Below are positions 1-9,263 of a DNA stretch of 64,000 bases, in pieces. The notes beneath the pieces are model-generated. The model ran no database searches, was not told where the DNA came from, and saw only the letters and a program-made list of their open reading frames with translations. How positions within the stretch are numbered: the stretch's first letter is position 1; every line of letters starts with the position of its first letter. The position numbers and the translations under genes are program-made. Source of the DNA: Modestobacter italicus (GTDB lineage: Bacteria; Actinomycetota; Actinomycetes; Mycobacteriales; Geodermatophilaceae); assembly GCF_000306785.1 (NCBI RefSeq), contig NC_017955.1, forward strand, positions 4,836,001 through 4,900,000, written 5' to 3'.

Positions 1-963
1 GGCCAGGGTCAGGTCGACCTCGCGGTTGGCCGCGATGACCCCACCGAAGGCGGAGACCGGGTCGCAGGCGTGCGCCTTGCGGTGCGCGGCCGCGATGTCG
101 GCGCCGACGGCGATCCCGCACGGGTTCGCGTGCTTGATGATCGCCACGCAGGGGTCGTCGTGGTCGTGCGCGGCCCGCCAGGCGGCGTCGGTGTCGACGT
201 AGTTGTTGTAGGACATCTGCTTGCCGTGCAGCTGCTCGGCGTCGGCGAGCCCGGGTTGGCCGCTGCGGTAGAGCGCCGCGCCCTGGTGCGGGTTCTCGCC
301 GTAGCGGAGCACGTCGGCCCGCTCCCAGCTGCCGCCCACCCAGGTCGGGAAGCCGCTCTCGTCGTCCGGGCTGAGCACGTTGCCCATCCAGGAGGCGACC
401 GCGACGTCGTAGGCGGCGGTGTGCCGGAACGCCTCGGCGGCCAGGCTCTGCCGCTGGGCGAGGGTGAAGCCGCCGGCGGTGACCGCCTCGACCACCTCGT
501 CGTACCGGCCGGGGTCGACGACGACGGCGATCGACGGGTGGTTCTTCGCCGCGGCGCGCACCATCGCCGGGCCGCCGATGTCGATCTGCTCGATGCACTC
601 GTCGGGCGAGGCGCCGGAGGCGACCGTGTCGCTGAACGGGTAGAGGTTGACCACGACGAGGTCGAACGGCGCGATGCCGAGCTCGTCGAGCTGGCGGACG
701 TGGTCGGCCTTGCGCCGGTCGGCGAGGATCCCGGCGTGCACGGCGGGGTGCAGCGTCTTGACCCGCCCGTCCAGGCACTCGGGGAACCCGGTGACCTGCT
801 CGACCGGGGTCACCGGCAGCCCGGCCGCGGCGATGCGGGCGGCGGTGGCGCCGGTGCTGACCAGCTCGACGCCGGCCGCTGCCAGCCCTCGGGCCAGCTC
901 CTCCACGCCGTTCTTGTCGTAGACGCCGAGCAGCGCACGGCGGACGGGGATGCGATCGCTCAT
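1..963 (-). CDS. purH: Bifunctional AICAR transformylase / IMP cyclohydrolase PurH (C-terminus cut off by window edge)
   Basis: Catalyses the last two steps of de novo IMP synthesis: formylation of AICAR and ring closure of FAICAR. About 321 codons are visible and the reading frame is still open at base 1, so the C-terminal part lies outside the window. Visible signatures are the N-terminal MGS-like cyclohydrolase fold with [13 protein letters not shown] near residue 70, and the start of the transformylase domain with [13 protein letters not shown] and KHANPCG. The ATG at 963 overlaps the purN stop by 4 nt (ATGA), so the two are translationally coupled. PurN-PurH order is standard in actinobacteria. 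Confidence 0.97.
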   Translation of the reverse strand, partial: MSDRIPVRRALLGVYDKNGVEELARGLAAAGVELVSTGATAARIAAAGLPVTPVEQVTGFPECLDGRVKTLHPAVHAGILADRRKADHVRQLDELGIAPFDLVVVNLYPFSDTVASGASPDECIEQIDIGGPAMVRAAAKNHPSIAVVVDPGRYDEVVEAVTAGGFTLAQRQSLAAEAFRHTAAYDVAVASWMGNVLSPDDESGFPTWVGGSWERADVLRYGENPHQGAALYRSGQPGLADAEQLHGKQMSYNNYVDTDAAWRAAHDHDDPCVAIIKHANPCGIAVGADIAAAHRKAHACDPVSAFGGVIAANREVDLTLA

Positions 964-1619
964 CGGGGGCTCTCCTCGGTGGTGGTCGTGGCAGTGGGGG
1001 GCAGCCCGGCGACCACCAGGTCGCCCAGGGTCTGCACCAGGAGCTCGCGCTCCACGGTCTTGATCCGCTCGTGCAGGCGGGCCTCGTCGTCGTCGGGCAG
1101 CACCGGGACGGGCCGCTGGGCGAGCACCGGCCCGGTGTCGAGGCCGGCGTCGACCAGGTGGACGGTGGCCCCGGTGGTCGTCACCCCGGCGGCCAGCGCG
1201 TCACGGACGGCGTGGGCCCCGGGGAACGCCGGCAGCAGGGCCGGGTGGGTGTTGAGCACGCGCCCCGGGAAGGCGCTGAGGACGGCCGGGCCGAGCAGCT
1301 TCATGAACCCGGCGCTGACCACCCAGTCCGGACGGCGGGCGGTGAGCTCCTCGGCCAGCGCACGGTCCCAGGCGGCGCGGTCCGGGTGCTCGCCCAGGAC
1401 CTGCACGAAGGTGTCGATGCCGCGCTCGCGGGCGTGGGCCAGGCCGGCGGCGCCGGCCCGGTCCGACCCGACGGCGACGACCTCGGCCGGGTAGCCGGGG
1501 TCGTCGGCCGCGGCCAGCAGCGCGGCGCACAGGCTGCCGGTGCCGGACAGCAGGACCACCACCCTCGACCGGGCGGTGCGCGGCCGCGGGACGGCGGGTG
1601 CGTCGGCGGACACGGTCAC
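960..1619 (-). CDS. purN: Phosphoribosylglycinamide formyltransferase PurN
   Basis: Transfers a formyl group from 10-formyl-THF to GAR, the third step of de novo purine synthesis. The 219-residue product shows the family's N-terminal loop ([15 protein letters not shown]), the catalytic Asn-His in [13 protein letters not shown] and the downstream [18 protein letters not shown] with the catalytic Asp. An N-terminal extension of about 18 residues precedes the first beta strand. It lies immediately upstream of purH with a 4-nt overlap and downstream of a PerM-like gene, the order Rv0955-Rv0956-Rv0957 in M. tuberculosis. Confidence 0.96.
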   Translation of the reverse strand: MTVSADAPAVPRPRTARSRVVVLLSGTGSLCAALLAAADDPGYPAEVVAVGSDRAGAAGLAHARERGIDTFVQVLGEHPDRAAWDRALAEELTARRPDWVVSAGFMKLLGPAVLSAFPGRVLNTHPALLPAFPGAHAVRDALAAGVTTTGATVHLVDAGLDTGPVLAQRPVPVLPDDDEARLHERIKTVERELLVQTLGDLVVAGLPPTATTTTEESPR

Positions 1620-1658
1620 TGACCCTAGCCGTCGGGCCCGGAGGCCCGCCCGACCGCA

Positions 1659-2855
1659 TCAGCGGCGGGACCGCCAGCGGCTCACCGCGGCCGCCGGAGC
1701 AGCGGCGATGCCGGCCTGCGCGGCGATCGACAGCCCGGTCGCGAGCGCCGGTGCGCCGACCTCGGCCAGGCCCGCGTCGCCGAGCCGGCCACCGGCCACC
1801 AGCACCCAGAGGCCGCAGAGGACGCCGACCCCGACCCCGGCGACGACCCCCCACAACCCGGCGGTGAGGGCGCCGCCGTCGGCGTCCCCGAGCCGCCGGC
1901 CGAGCACCAGGCCGGCGACCAGGCCGGCGACCACCGGCAGCGCCTGGGCCAGGAAGGCCAGCAGCGGCACCGCCTGGGTGTCGGGCAGCGCGGCCATCAG
2001 CGGCAGCGCCGGCACGCTGCCCAGCGTGACCCCGCCGGTGGACACGAACGTGCCGGCGCCGACGAGGAAGCCCGGTCCGGCGGCCAGCCCCATGACCGCG
2101 GCGGCGGCGTTGGGCAGCAGCAGCACGCTGAGGCCGACCAGGCCCGCCGCACCGGCGCTGGCGCCCCCGAGCCCGCTGACCAGCCGGCCGGCGCCGTCGA
2201 CGTCGTCGACCAGGGCGACCGAGACCACCGCCGTGCAGCAGGCAGCCAGCGCCAGGGTGCCGGCGACGGCGGCCCGGACGAGCGCCCGGCCCGGCCCGGG
2301 GAAGCGGTCGGCGAGGCCGGCGCCCGCCCCGGACTCGCGCACCGCACCCAGCCCACCGGCGAGCACGGCGAGGACCAGGGCGCCGAGCACCGACCGCAGC
2401 AGCGCGACCGAGGCGCCCGGCGTGCTGACGGCCAGCGCCAGGGCGGCGGTCGCGGCCGTGTGCAGGACGACGACGACGGCGAGCACCCGGGCCAGCGGAC
2501 CCGGGCCGGACAGCTCGCGCAGCGCGACCACCGACCCCGCCGCCCGGCTCAGCCCCCAGGCGACGCCGGCCGTCAGCAGCAGCGGGGCCAGCCGCAGCGG
2601 GCCGGACGGGAGCTCCAGCTCGCCGCCCTGGGCGAGCAGCCACAGCTGTCCGGCCAGCCGCGCCGAGGACCCGACCGGCAGCCCGCCGTCGGGGTCCAGG
2701 GTCTGGACGACGACGAGGGCCAGCCCCAGGCCGAGCAGCCCCACCACGGACACGGCGAGGGTGGTGGCCGCGGCGAGCCAGCCCGCGGCCGGCCCCCGGC
2801 GCTCGCCCGGTGCACCCGGCGCCAGGGTCGGCAGGCGCGCGAGCAAGGAGGTCAC
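1659..2855 (-). CDS. Multispanning membrane protein, DUF6350 / PerM-like
   Basis: The product is 398 residues and very hydrophobic, with roughly ten predicted membrane segments separated by short Gly/Ala/Pro loops. The GTG at 2855 is chosen because upstream in-frame sequence is Arg/Pro-rich and unlike protein; the Shine-Dalgarno (SD) sequence is weak. The position directly upstream of purN-purH matches Rv0955 (PerM), a membrane protein linked to cell division and persistence in mycobacteria; Streptomyces homologues are called DUF6350 'cell division protein PerM'. The identity rests on topology plus synteny; no catalytic motif is visible. Confidence 0.75.
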   Translation of the reverse strand: MTSLLARLPTLAPGAPGERRGPAAGWLAAATTLAVSVVGLLGLGLALVVVQTLDPDGGLPVGSSARLAGQLWLLAQGGELELPSGPLRLAPLLLTAGVAWGLSRAAGSVVALRELSGPGPLARVLAVVVVLHTAATAALALAVSTPGASVALLRSVLGALVLAVLAGGLGAVRESGAGAGLADRFPGPGRALVRAAVAGTLALAACCTAVVSVALVDDVDGAGRLVSGLGGASAGAAGLVGLSVLLLPNAAAAVMGLAAGPGFLVGAGTFVSTGGVTLGSVPALPLMAALPDTQAVPLLAFLAQALPVVAGLVAGLVLGRRLGDADGGALTAGLWGVVAGVGVGVLCGLWVLVAGGRLGDAGLAEVGAPALATGLSIAAQAGIAAAPAAAVSRWRSRR

Positions 2856-2907
2856 CGGACCACTGTCGCAAGGCCGGGCGCCGGGCGCACGTACCGGGGT
2901 CGGCCCG

Positions 2908-3570
2908 TCAGCTTTCGGTGTCCCCGGTGGTGTCGGGAGCCGGGGCGGGCGGGTCCGCGGGCGGCCGGGTCGGCGGGGGTCCGCGGTAGGGCGACTCGTC
3001 GACCGGTGCCGGGTCGTCGGGCGGCGGTGCCTCGACCCGGGGTGGCGACGGCTCGGGCGCCGGGGCCTCGGCGGGGGCCACGCCGGGAGCGGCGGTCCGG
3101 CGCAGCTCGGGCAGCAGCCGCAGCACCGCACCGGTGAGCACGGCGACGGCGGCGAGGAGCGCCAGCAGGCCGACGAGGCTGAACCCGATGTCGAGGTCGG
3201 ACAGCCACTCGACGAGGGTCAGCAGGAGCGCCGCGGTGGCGAGCCCGACGGTGACCAGCGACCGGGGGAACCTGACCGGGACGTCGGCGACGGCGGGGAG
3301 CACCGCCCAGGCCGTGGCCGCCAGCAGCAGCACCAGCGCGACGACGACCAGGCCGGAGTCGAGGCCGTGGGCCGACGCCTGGGGGAAGCGGTAGCCCTGC
3401 CCCAGGTCGAAGGCGTCGACGCGGTACCAGGGGAGCAGCGCGAACAGCAGGTAGAGCAGCGTCCCGCCGACCACCACGCGGTCGGCGAGGGCGACCCGGC
3501 CCAGCACCGGCCGACGGGGCCGCCGCCCCACCGGGTCGCCGGTCACCTGCTCCGGACCGCTCGACGTCAT
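2908..3570 (-). CDS. Four-helix membrane protein with Pro-rich C-terminal tail (DUF5336-like by synteny)
   Basis: The 220-residue protein has a short basic N-terminus, four hydrophobic segments (about residues 28-48, 70-92, 105-120 and 130-150) and a disordered cytoplasmic tail rich in Pro, Ala, Asp and Glu. The first extracellular loop carries LLPWYRVDAFDLGQGY. Between sucD and the PerM-like gene, M. tuberculosis has Rv0954 (DUF5336), also a membrane protein with a Pro-rich tail, so this is probably the counterpart. No function can be read from the sequence. Confidence 0.7.
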   Translation of the reverse strand: MTSSGPEQVTGDPVGRRPRRPVLGRVALADRVVVGGTLLYLLFALLPWYRVDAFDLGQGYRFPQASAHGLDSGLVVVALVLLLAATAWAVLPAVADVPVRFPRSLVTVGLATAALLLTLVEWLSDLDIGFSLVGLLALLAAVAVLTGAVLRLLPELRRTAAPGVAPAEAPAPEPSPPRVEAPPPDDPAPVDESPYRGPPPTRPPADPPAPAPDTTGDTES

Positions 3571-3603
3571 CCGGCTCCCCCTCCTCGACCCCGCACGGAC
3601 GGC

Positions 3604-3637
3604 ACTGCCCGGCCCCCTTCACGGGGAGCCGGGCAGT
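3604..3637. terminator. Hairpin downstream of sucCD
   Basis: A 10-bp perfect stem (ACTGCCCGGC / GCCGGGCAGT) with a 14-nt loop lies between the sucD 3' repeat element and the start of the divergent-side membrane gene. There is no U-tract, as usual for GC-rich actinobacteria. Probably a terminator for sucCD read on the minus strand. Confidence 0.6.
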
Positions 3638-3639
3638 CC

Positions 3640-3698
3640 GGCCCCCTCGCAGGGTCCCGCGCCGAGCGGAGCGAGGCGTGGGGGGCGAGGGGGTCCTT
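3640..3698 (-). repeat. 3'-end hairpin repeat element, copy 1 (after sucD)
   Basis: Read on the sucD strand it begins two bases after the TGA as AAGGACCCCCTCGCC and closes with GGCGAGGGGGCC on the far side, after a variable inner section containing a CACGCC...GGCGCGGGACCC motif. It is the same directional element as at 9660, 19543, 24526, 27899, 42957, 47320, 55886 and, diverged, 62236. Confidence 0.85.
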
Positions 3699-3700
3699 GT

Positions 3701-4579
3701 TCAGGCGCCGACGATCTCCCGCATGAGGCGGGCGGCCTCCGACGGGGTCTTGCCGACCCGGACGCCGGCGGCCTCGAGGGCCTCCTGCTTGGCGGCGGCG
3801 GTCCCGGCCGAGCCGGACACGATGGCGCCGGCGTGGCCCATCGTCTTCCCCTCGGGTGCGGTGAAGCCGGCGACGTAGCCGACGACCGGCTTGGTCACGT
3901 TGGCCTTGATGAAGTCGGCGGCCCGCTCCTCGGCGTCGCCGCCGATCTCGCCGATCATCACGATCGCCTCGGTCTCCGGGTCCTCCTGGAAGGCCTGCAG
4001 GCAGTCGATGTGCGTCGTCCCGATGACCGGGTCACCGCCGATGCCCACGGCCGTGGAGAAGCCGATGTCGCGCAGCTCGTACATCATCTGGTAGGTCAGC
4101 GTGCCGGACTTGCTGACCAGCCCGATCTTGCCGGCCTGGGTGATGTTGGCCGGGATGATGCCGGCGTTGGAGCGCCCGGGGCTGATCAGCCCGGGGCAGT
4201 TGGGGCCGATGATCCGGGTCGAGCCGCCCTGGGCGTGCGCCCAGAAGTAGGTCGAGTCGTGCACCGGGATGCCCTCGGTGATGACCACGGCCATCCCGAT
4301 CTGGGCGTCGATGGCCTCCAGGACGGCGTCCTTGGCGAACTTCGGCGGCACGAAGACGACGCTGACGTCGGCTCCGGTCTCCTTCATCGCGTCGGCGACG
4401 GAGCCGAAGACGGGCACGGAGGCGCCGTCGAAGTCCACGTCCTGGCCGGCCTTGCTGGGGTTCACGCCACCCACGACGGCGGTGCCCGAGGCGAGCATCC
4501 GCTGGGTGTGCTTCCGCCCCTCGGACCCGGTCATGCCCTGGACGATGACCTTGCTGTTCTCGGTGAGGAAGATCGACAT
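3701..4579 (-). CDS. sucD: Succinate-CoA ligase (ADP-forming) alpha subunit SucD
   Basis: With SucC converts succinyl-CoA to succinate with nucleotide triphosphate formation in the TCA cycle. The 292-residue product has the CoA-binding Rossmann domain ([23 protein letters not shown]), [20 protein letters not shown] in the ligase domain, and the active-site His that becomes phosphorylated in [16 protein letters not shown]. It follows sucC by 30 nt in one operon and is closed by the repeat element plus a second hairpin. Confidence 0.98.
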   Translation of the reverse strand: MSIFLTENSKVIVQGMTGSEGRKHTQRMLASGTAVVGGVNPSKAGQDVDFDGASVPVFGSVADAMKETGADVSVVFVPPKFAKDAVLEAIDAQIGMAVVITEGIPVHDSTYFWAHAQGGSTRIIGPNCPGLISPGRSNAGIIPANITQAGKIGLVSKSGTLTYQMMYELRDIGFSTAVGIGGDPVIGTTHIDCLQAFQEDPETEAIVMIGEIGGDAEERAADFIKANVTKPVVGYVAGFTAPEGKTMGHAGAIVSGSAGTAAAKQEALEAAGVRVGKTPSEAARLMREIVGA

Positions 4580-4609
4580 CTCTCTGGGTCCTGTCTCAGC
4601 TAGGGGAGG

Positions 4610-5773
4610 TCAAGCGGCGGCGAGCTCGGCGGCGCGGCGGGCGGCGCCGTCCATGGTGTCCACCACGGTCACCAGCGGGTGGGCGGCCTCGGCGAGGATC
4701 CGCCGGCCCTCCTCCACGTTGTTGCCGTCCAGCCGGACGACCAGCGGCTTGGTGGCCTCGTCGCCGAGGATGCCGAGCGCGTGGACGATGCCGTTGGCGA
4801 CCGCGTCGCAGGCGGTGATGCCACCGAAGACGTTGACGAACACGCTCTTCACGGCCGGGTCGGACAGGATGATGCCCAGCCCGTTGGCCATGACCTCGGC
4901 CGAGGCACCGCCACCGATGTCGAGGAAGTTGGCCGGGCGCACCCCGCCGAACTCCTCACCGGCGTAGGCCACGACGTCCAGCGTGCTCATGACCAGGCCG
5001 GCACCGTTGCCGATGATCCCGACCTCGCCCTGCAGCTTGACGTAGTTGAGGTCCTTCTCCTTGGCCGCGGCCTCCAGCGGGTCGGCCGAGGCGGCGTCCT
5101 CGAGGGCGTCGTGGTCGCCGTGCCGGAACGAGGCGTTCTCGTCGAGGGTGACCTTCGCGTCGAGCGCGAGGACGGTGCCGTCGGGCGCCTTGGCCAGCGG
5201 GTTGATCTCGACCAGCGTGGCGTCCTCCTTGGTGAAGACGTCCCACAGCTGGACGGCGATGGCGATCACCTGGTCGCGCACCTCGGCGGGGAAGCCCGCG
5301 GCGTCGACGATCTCGGCGGCCTTCTGCTCGTCCACGCCGACGCTGGCGTCGACGGGGATGCGGGCCAGCGCCTCGGGCCGCTCGACGGCGAGCTGCTCGA
5401 TCTCCATGCCGCCCTCCTTCGAGGCCATGGCCAGGAAGGTGCGGTTGGACCTGTCGAGCAGGTACGAGAAGTAGTACTCCTCGGCGATGTCGCTGGCCTG
5501 GGCGACCATCACGCGGTGGGTGATGTGCCCCTTGATGTCCAGCCCGAGGATGTCCTGGGCCCGCGCCTTGGCGCTCTCGGGGTCGTCGGCGAGCTTGACG
5601 CCGCCGGCCTTGCCGCGGCCACCCACCTTGACCTGGGCCTTCACGACGACGGGCGCAGCGATCTCGCGCGCGATCGCCTCGGCCTGCTCGGGTGTCTCGG
5701 CGACGCCGCCGGGGAGCACGGGAACGCCGTGCGCGGCCAACAGGTCACGGGCCTGGTACTCGAAGAGATCCAC
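4610..5773 (-). CDS. sucC: Succinate-CoA ligase (ADP-forming) beta subunit SucC
   Basis: Nucleotide-binding (ATP-grasp) subunit of succinyl-CoA synthetase. The 387 residues include the N-terminal [15 protein letters not shown], the ATP-grasp loop [13 protein letters not shown] and the C-terminal ligase segment with [12 protein letters not shown]. Start chosen at GTG 5773 because the family begins with M-D-L-x-E-Y-Q; an in-frame start at 5800 would add nine unrelated residues. It is the first gene of sucCD, and upstream DNA (5774-5880) separates it from a membrane-protein gene on the same strand. Confidence 0.97.
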   Translation of the reverse strand: MDLFEYQARDLLAAHGVPVLPGGVAETPEQAEAIAREIAAPVVVKAQVKVGGRGKAGGVKLADDPESAKARAQDILGLDIKGHITHRVMVAQASDIAEEYYFSYLLDRSNRTFLAMASKEGGMEIEQLAVERPEALARIPVDASVGVDEQKAAEIVDAAGFPAEVRDQVIAIAVQLWDVFTKEDATLVEINPLAKAPDGTVLALDAKVTLDENASFRHGDHDALEDAASADPLEAAAKEKDLNYVKLQGEVGIIGNGAGLVMSTLDVVAYAGEEFGGVRPANFLDIGGGASAEVMANGLGIILSDPAVKSVFVNVFGGITACDAVANGIVHALGILGDEATKPLVVRLDGNNVEEGRRILAEAAHPLVTVVDTMDGAARRAAELAAA

Positions 5774-5880
5774 GAACAGGCACCGTAGCTCTCCCGTCAC
5801 CGGGTCGCCGCACGCGCCTCGGCGAGGGTGGGTCGTATCACACGTCTCTTCCGCTCAGCGGCGTCCGCGACCGGCCGGGG

Positions 5881-6948
5881 TCACCGCGGGACGGGCGCAC
5901 TCCCGGACCGCCACCGCCAGGCGAGCACGGTCAGCGCCGCCGCCGCGAGGCCGAGCACCAGCAGGCCCACGCCGGGCAGGGTCCAGTCGACGGCGGGGCC
6001 GCGCACCCCGTCGCGCCACCCGGTCAGCGCGGCGGCGAGCAGGAACACGGTGACCCCGAGCAGGCCCCCCACCGCGCCGAGCCGTGGCCGCAGCGACGGG
6101 GCGGTCACCGCGCACAGCAGCAGCGCGACGGCCAGCAGCAACCCGCCGAGCAGCGCCAGCCCGGGGCGCTCGAGCAGCGGCTGCGCCCCCTCTCCCGCGA
6201 CGACCGTCTCCAGCCCGGTGGTCGGGTCGGTGACCACCCGGTCCGGGACGTCGGCGGCGGGCAGGGCCAGGCACAGCGCCGCGGCCACCCCGACGACGAC
6301 GGCGCAGCCGGCCAGCGCCGGTCGCAGCGGGTCGAGCGTCCCGCCGTCCTCCATGACCGTGCGGCCCCAAGCGACCATCGCCAGGACCCCGGCGAGCACG
6401 GCCAGCGAGAGCGCCACCACCCCCAGCACCCACCCGGTGCCGATGTCGACGGAGCTCGTGACCACCCGCTCACCGGCCAGCACCTCGACCGCCGGGCGGG
6501 TCGTGGACCCGCGCCCCTCGTACAGCTCGATCAGCAGGCGGCCCACGGCCAGCGCGCCGGTGACCGCGGCGTAGGCCAGCCCGAGACGCGGCACCCGACC
6601 GAGCAGCAGTCCGGCGCCGACCACCACCGCGGCGGCCGGCGCCAGCAGGGCGACCAGCGCGTCGACCGGTCCGGACACCGGGGCGACGGCCGAGCCGCCG
6701 ACCACGAGGTAGGTCGGGAAGGCGGCGATCGCGGCCACCAGCCCGGCGAGGGCGAGCAGGGCGCCGACGACCCGGGCGAGCAGCGGCACCGGCCCGACCA
6801 CCAGCTGGTCGACCGGCGCCGGGGAACCCGCCCGGCGGGCGGGACCGGCCCCGGCGCGACCCGCCTGCGCCGGCGCACGACGGGGTCCGGACGCCGCCGG
6901 CCCCCCACCCGTGCGGGAGCGGGCAGGGATCCGGTCACGGGCGGGCAC
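5881..6948 (-). CDS. Polytopic membrane protein of unknown function
   Basis: The 355-residue product has a basic, Ala/Pro-rich cytoplasmic N-terminus of about 45 residues followed by eight or so hydrophobic segments with short loops; one larger loop contains LYEGRGSTTRPAVEVLAGE. No catalytic or transport motif is recognisable. The GTG at 6948 is preferred over an upstream in-frame start at 7014 because GAGGAGGGG lies 4 nt before it. It is divergent from the lipase-like gene at 7102, and the shared upstream region carries an inverted repeat at 6994-7019. Confidence 0.7.
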   Translation of the reverse strand: MPARDRIPARSRTGGGPAASGPRRAPAQAGRAGAGPARRAGSPAPVDQLVVGPVPLLARVVGALLALAGLVAAIAAFPTYLVVGGSAVAPVSGPVDALVALLAPAAAVVVGAGLLLGRVPRLGLAYAAVTGALAVGRLLIELYEGRGSTTRPAVEVLAGERVVTSSVDIGTGWVLGVVALSLAVLAGVLAMVAWGRTVMEDGGTLDPLRPALAGCAVVVGVAAALCLALPAADVPDRVVTDPTTGLETVVAGEGAQPLLERPGLALLGGLLLAVALLLCAVTAPSLRPRLGAVGGLLGVTVFLLAAALTGWRDGVRGPAVDWTLPGVGLLVLGLAAAALTVLAWRWRSGSAPVPR

Positions 6949-6993
6949 TGGTCCCCTCCTCGGGTCGTGGTCGCCGTCAGGCGTGTTGTGTGT

Positions 6994-7019
6994 CCGGTGT
7001 GTGACGTCCAGCACACCGG
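6994..7019. promoter_or_regulatory. Inverted repeat in divergent promoter region (candidate operator)
   Basis: CCGGTGTG - 10 nt - CACACCGG is a perfect 8-bp inverted repeat with centre-to-centre distance of about 18 bp, typical of a dimeric helix-turn-helix operator. It lies between the divergent genes starting at 6948 and 7102. No regulator gene is adjacent, so the binding protein is unknown. Confidence 0.4.
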
Positions 7020-7101
7020 GGCATTAACGTCCCGGGCGCGAGCACACCTGGTGCTCTGTCGCACCGGTCGCCCGACCGGCACGGACTGGAGGAGGACCGG
7101 C

Positions 7102-8013
7102 GTGCACGCACCCGAGCTCTCCTCCGTACCAGCGTGGCACGCCCCGGCCGTGGTGGCAGGGAGCGACGTCCCGGCGGCCCCCTCCGGCGCCGGGCGCGGG
7201 CTGCGCTCGCTGGTCTCCCCCGCCCTGCTCACCGGCGGCCTCACCGAGCTCGCCTGGGTGGGCGCGCACGCGCTGCTCTACCCGCTGGGCGCCCGGACCG
7301 AGCAGCTGCAGGTCGACGGCCGGTTCCGGCCCGGCACCCAGCCGCCCGGGGTCCGCGCGCTCTTCGCCGACGACCCGCTCGCCGCCCACGTCCCGGTCGT
7401 GCTGGTGCACGGCCTGGTCGACAACCGGTCGGTGTTCACCGTGATGCGCCGCGCGCTGCGGCGGCGCGGGTTCGCCTCGGTGTGCACCTGGAACTACAGC
7501 CCGCTGCAGCGCGACGTGCAGGGCGCCGCCGAGGCGCTCGGCCGGCACCTGGAGCGGGTGTGCCGGGAGACCGGCCACGAACGGGTGCACGTCGTCGGGC
7601 ACAGCCTCGGCGGCCTGGTGGCGCGCTACCTGGTGCAGCGGCTGGGCGGTGACCAGCGGGTCGACACCCTGGTCACCCTCGGGACGCCGCACGAGGGCTC
7701 CCGCTGGGCGCACTGCCTCCCGACGTCGCTGGTCCGCCAGTTGCGCCCCGGCTCACCGCTGCTGCGCGAGCTGGCCGAGCCGGCACCGGGCTGCCGCACC
7801 AGGATCACCTCGATCTACAGCGACCTCGACCAGATGGTGGTGCCCTCGGTCGCCGGCCGGTGCGAGCACCCGGACCTGCGGGCGCGCAACGTGCTGGTCC
7901 GCGGGGTCGGGCACATGTCGCTGCCGATCCACCGCGGCGTGCTGGACGAGGTCGCGGTGACCCTCGCCGGGTTGCGCGACGGGTCGACCGATCGGCCGGC
8001 CACCGCCGCCTGA
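7102..8013 (+). CDS. Alpha/beta hydrolase, triacylglycerol lipase-like
   Basis: A 303-residue serine hydrolase. The oxyanion strand PVVLVHGLVDNRSVF is followed by the nucleophile elbow GHSLGG with Ser168, then TLGTPHEGSRWA, an Asp in YSDLDQMVVP and the catalytic His in GVGHMSLPIH, which is the pattern of the lipase (LipA/EstA-like) branch. The GTG at 7102 is preceded by GGAGGAGGACC, and the upstream in-frame extension is noncoding in character. A hydrophobic segment near residues 40-60 could anchor it to the membrane; no clear cleavable signal peptide is seen. Substrate unknown. Confidence 0.85.
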   Translation: MHAPELSSVPAWHAPAVVAGSDVPAAPSGAGRGLRSLVSPALLTGGLTELAWVGAHALLYPLGARTEQLQVDGRFRPGTQPPGVRALFADDPLAAHVPVVLVHGLVDNRSVFTVMRRALRRRGFASVCTWNYSPLQRDVQGAAEALGRHLERVCRETGHERVHVVGHSLGGLVARYLVQRLGGDQRVDTLVTLGTPHEGSRWAHCLPTSLVRQLRPGSPLLRELAEPAPGCRTRITSIYSDLDQMVVPSVAGRCEHPDLRARNVLVRGVGHMSLPIHRGVLDEVAVTLAGLRDGSTDRPATAA

Positions 8014-8093
8014 CCAGCCGAGACGCCTTCCGCGGCGGTTTCTGCGGGTGTCGCTACGCAGCGCAGCCGGGTGCAACACGCGCTGTCAGGTCG

Positions 8094-8122
8094 TTGAACC
8101 CGGCACGGGCCGTCGTTAGCGT
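8094..8122 (+). promoter_or_regulatory. Sigma70-type promoter for the M23 peptidase gene
   Basis: TTGAAC (8094-8099), 17-nt spacer, TAGCGT (8117-8122) closely match housekeeping -35 and -10 consensus. The predicted transcription start near 8129 would give a 5' leader of about 125 nt before the TTG start at 8255. Confidence 0.6.
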
Positions 8123-8128
8123 CCGAAC

Positions 8129-8254
8129 CACACCGGTGGGATTTCACCTCCCGAGAGTGGTCCCGTCGCGTGGTGCACCTGCCGATCCCATGACCGTCTG
8201 GTGCACGTCAGACCCCACGGCTCCCCCCGTGGTGTTGCCCCCGGAAGGTGCCCG
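8129..8254 (+). promoter_or_regulatory. Structured 5' leader of the M23 peptidase mRNA
   Basis: The leader contains several potential stems: GGTG/CACC around 8141-8154, GTCTG/CAGAC at 8196-8213 and a perfect 6-bp CCACGG/CCGTGG hairpin at 8215-8232 that ends just before the SD GGAAGG (8243-8248). Actinobacterial cell-wall hydrolase genes are known to be controlled by c-di-AMP (ydaO) riboswitches, but I could not match the ydaO consensus here. No match to a known class is claimed. Confidence 0.35.
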
Positions 8255-9232
8255 TTGTCCCGTCTCCGTGAGCTCGTGGGCCGTACGCGGTCCGAGGACG
8301 GCCTCGCCGCCGTCCTCGACGCCGGTCCCGCCAGCACGGAGTTCGTGGCGCCGGACGGCGCCTGGGACTGGGACGCGGCCTGGGCGGCCTCCCAGGTGGA
8401 CGAGTCCGACGAGCCCGGCGTGGACGGCGACGGCGCCGAGGCCCCGGCCACCGCCGACGTCGCCCCGTCGGCCGGCACCGACTCCCCCGCCGTCGTCCCT
8501 GCCCCGCTCGACGAGCCGGCAGAGGAGCTCCGGCCCGCCCGCCGCCGGCCGACCGTCCCGGTGCCCGCGGCGCTGCGCCGCCCGCCGCGCCGGCGTACCC
8601 CGATGCTGCTGGCCGCCGCCGTGGTCGGCGCGGTGCTCACCGGCGTCCTGGGTGGGCTGGGCGGGTTCGGCTCGGACGCCGGTTCCCCGCTGGCCTCCGG
8701 CCAGGACTACGGCCTGGGCGTCTCCGACTCCAGCTTCTCCGGCGGCGTGGACGACGCCGGCGCCCGCGCGGAGATCAGCCAGGCGGAGGCGCAGGCCCGG
8801 CTCAGCGAGATCGCCGCGTCGCGCGCGGCGCGCGAGCCCGACTTCGTGGTCCCCACCGACGGCCGGCTCACCACCTGCTTCTGCCAGCGCTGGGGCACCA
8901 TGCACTGGGGGCTCGACCTGGCCGCCCCGCTCGGCACCCCGATCTACGCCGCTGCCGACGGCGTCGTGCTGCGGGCCGGCCCGGCGACCGGTTACGGCAA
9001 CGCCGTCTACATCCAGGACGCCGACGGCAACGTCGAGGTCTACGGCCACATGAAGTACTACAACGTCAGGGCCGGGGACGTCGTCTCGGCCGGCGACCAG
9101 ATCGCGAAGGTCGGCAACGAGGGACAGTCGACCGGCCCGCACGTGCACTTCCAGATCCACCTCGGCGGGATGAGCGGCAAACCGACCGACCCCGAGGAGT
9201 GGCTCGCCGACCGCGGTCTGTCCGTACGCTGA
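8255..9232 (+). CDS. Membrane-anchored M23-family metallopeptidase
   Basis: A peptidoglycan endopeptidase-like protein of 325 residues: an acidic, disordered cytoplasmic region, a basic stretch, a single membrane helix near residues 114-137, and a C-terminal LytM/M23 domain. Zinc-site motifs are visible as HWGLDLAAPLGTPIYAAADG (HxxxD) and GPHVHFQIH (HxH). The TTG at 8255 is chosen from GGAAGG 6 nt upstream; earlier in-frame codons lie in the structured leader. M. tuberculosis has an M23 gene (Rv0950c) in the same neighbourhood. The unusual TQRW-like segment TTCFCQRWG precedes the catalytic motif. Confidence 0.9.
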   Translation: MSRLRELVGRTRSEDGLAAVLDAGPASTEFVAPDGAWDWDAAWAASQVDESDEPGVDGDGAEAPATADVAPSAGTDSPAVVPAPLDEPAEELRPARRRPTVPVPAALRRPPRRRTPMLLAAAVVGAVLTGVLGGLGGFGSDAGSPLASGQDYGLGVSDSSFSGGVDDAGARAEISQAEAQARLSEIAASRAAREPDFVVPTDGRLTTCFCQRWGTMHWGLDLAAPLGTPIYAAADGVVLRAGPATGYGNAVYIQDADGNVEVYGHMKYYNVRAGDVVSAGDQIAKVGNEGQSTGPHVHFQIHLGGMSGKPTDPEEWLADRGLSVR

Positions 9233-9263
9233 TTCACCCGGCTCGCCTCTAGCATCCCCGCGC

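Noticed and set aside
5692-7101. Long plus-strand open frame running over sucC and the membrane-protein gene into the lipase gene
   Set aside because: Gln/Arg/Pro-rich composition typical of antisense frames in GC-rich DNA; the SD and start at 7102 define the real gene.
8129-8254. ydaO (c-di-AMP) riboswitch upstream of the M23 gene
   Set aside because: The context fits but the conserved sequence blocks of the class were not found; reported only as an unclassified leader.
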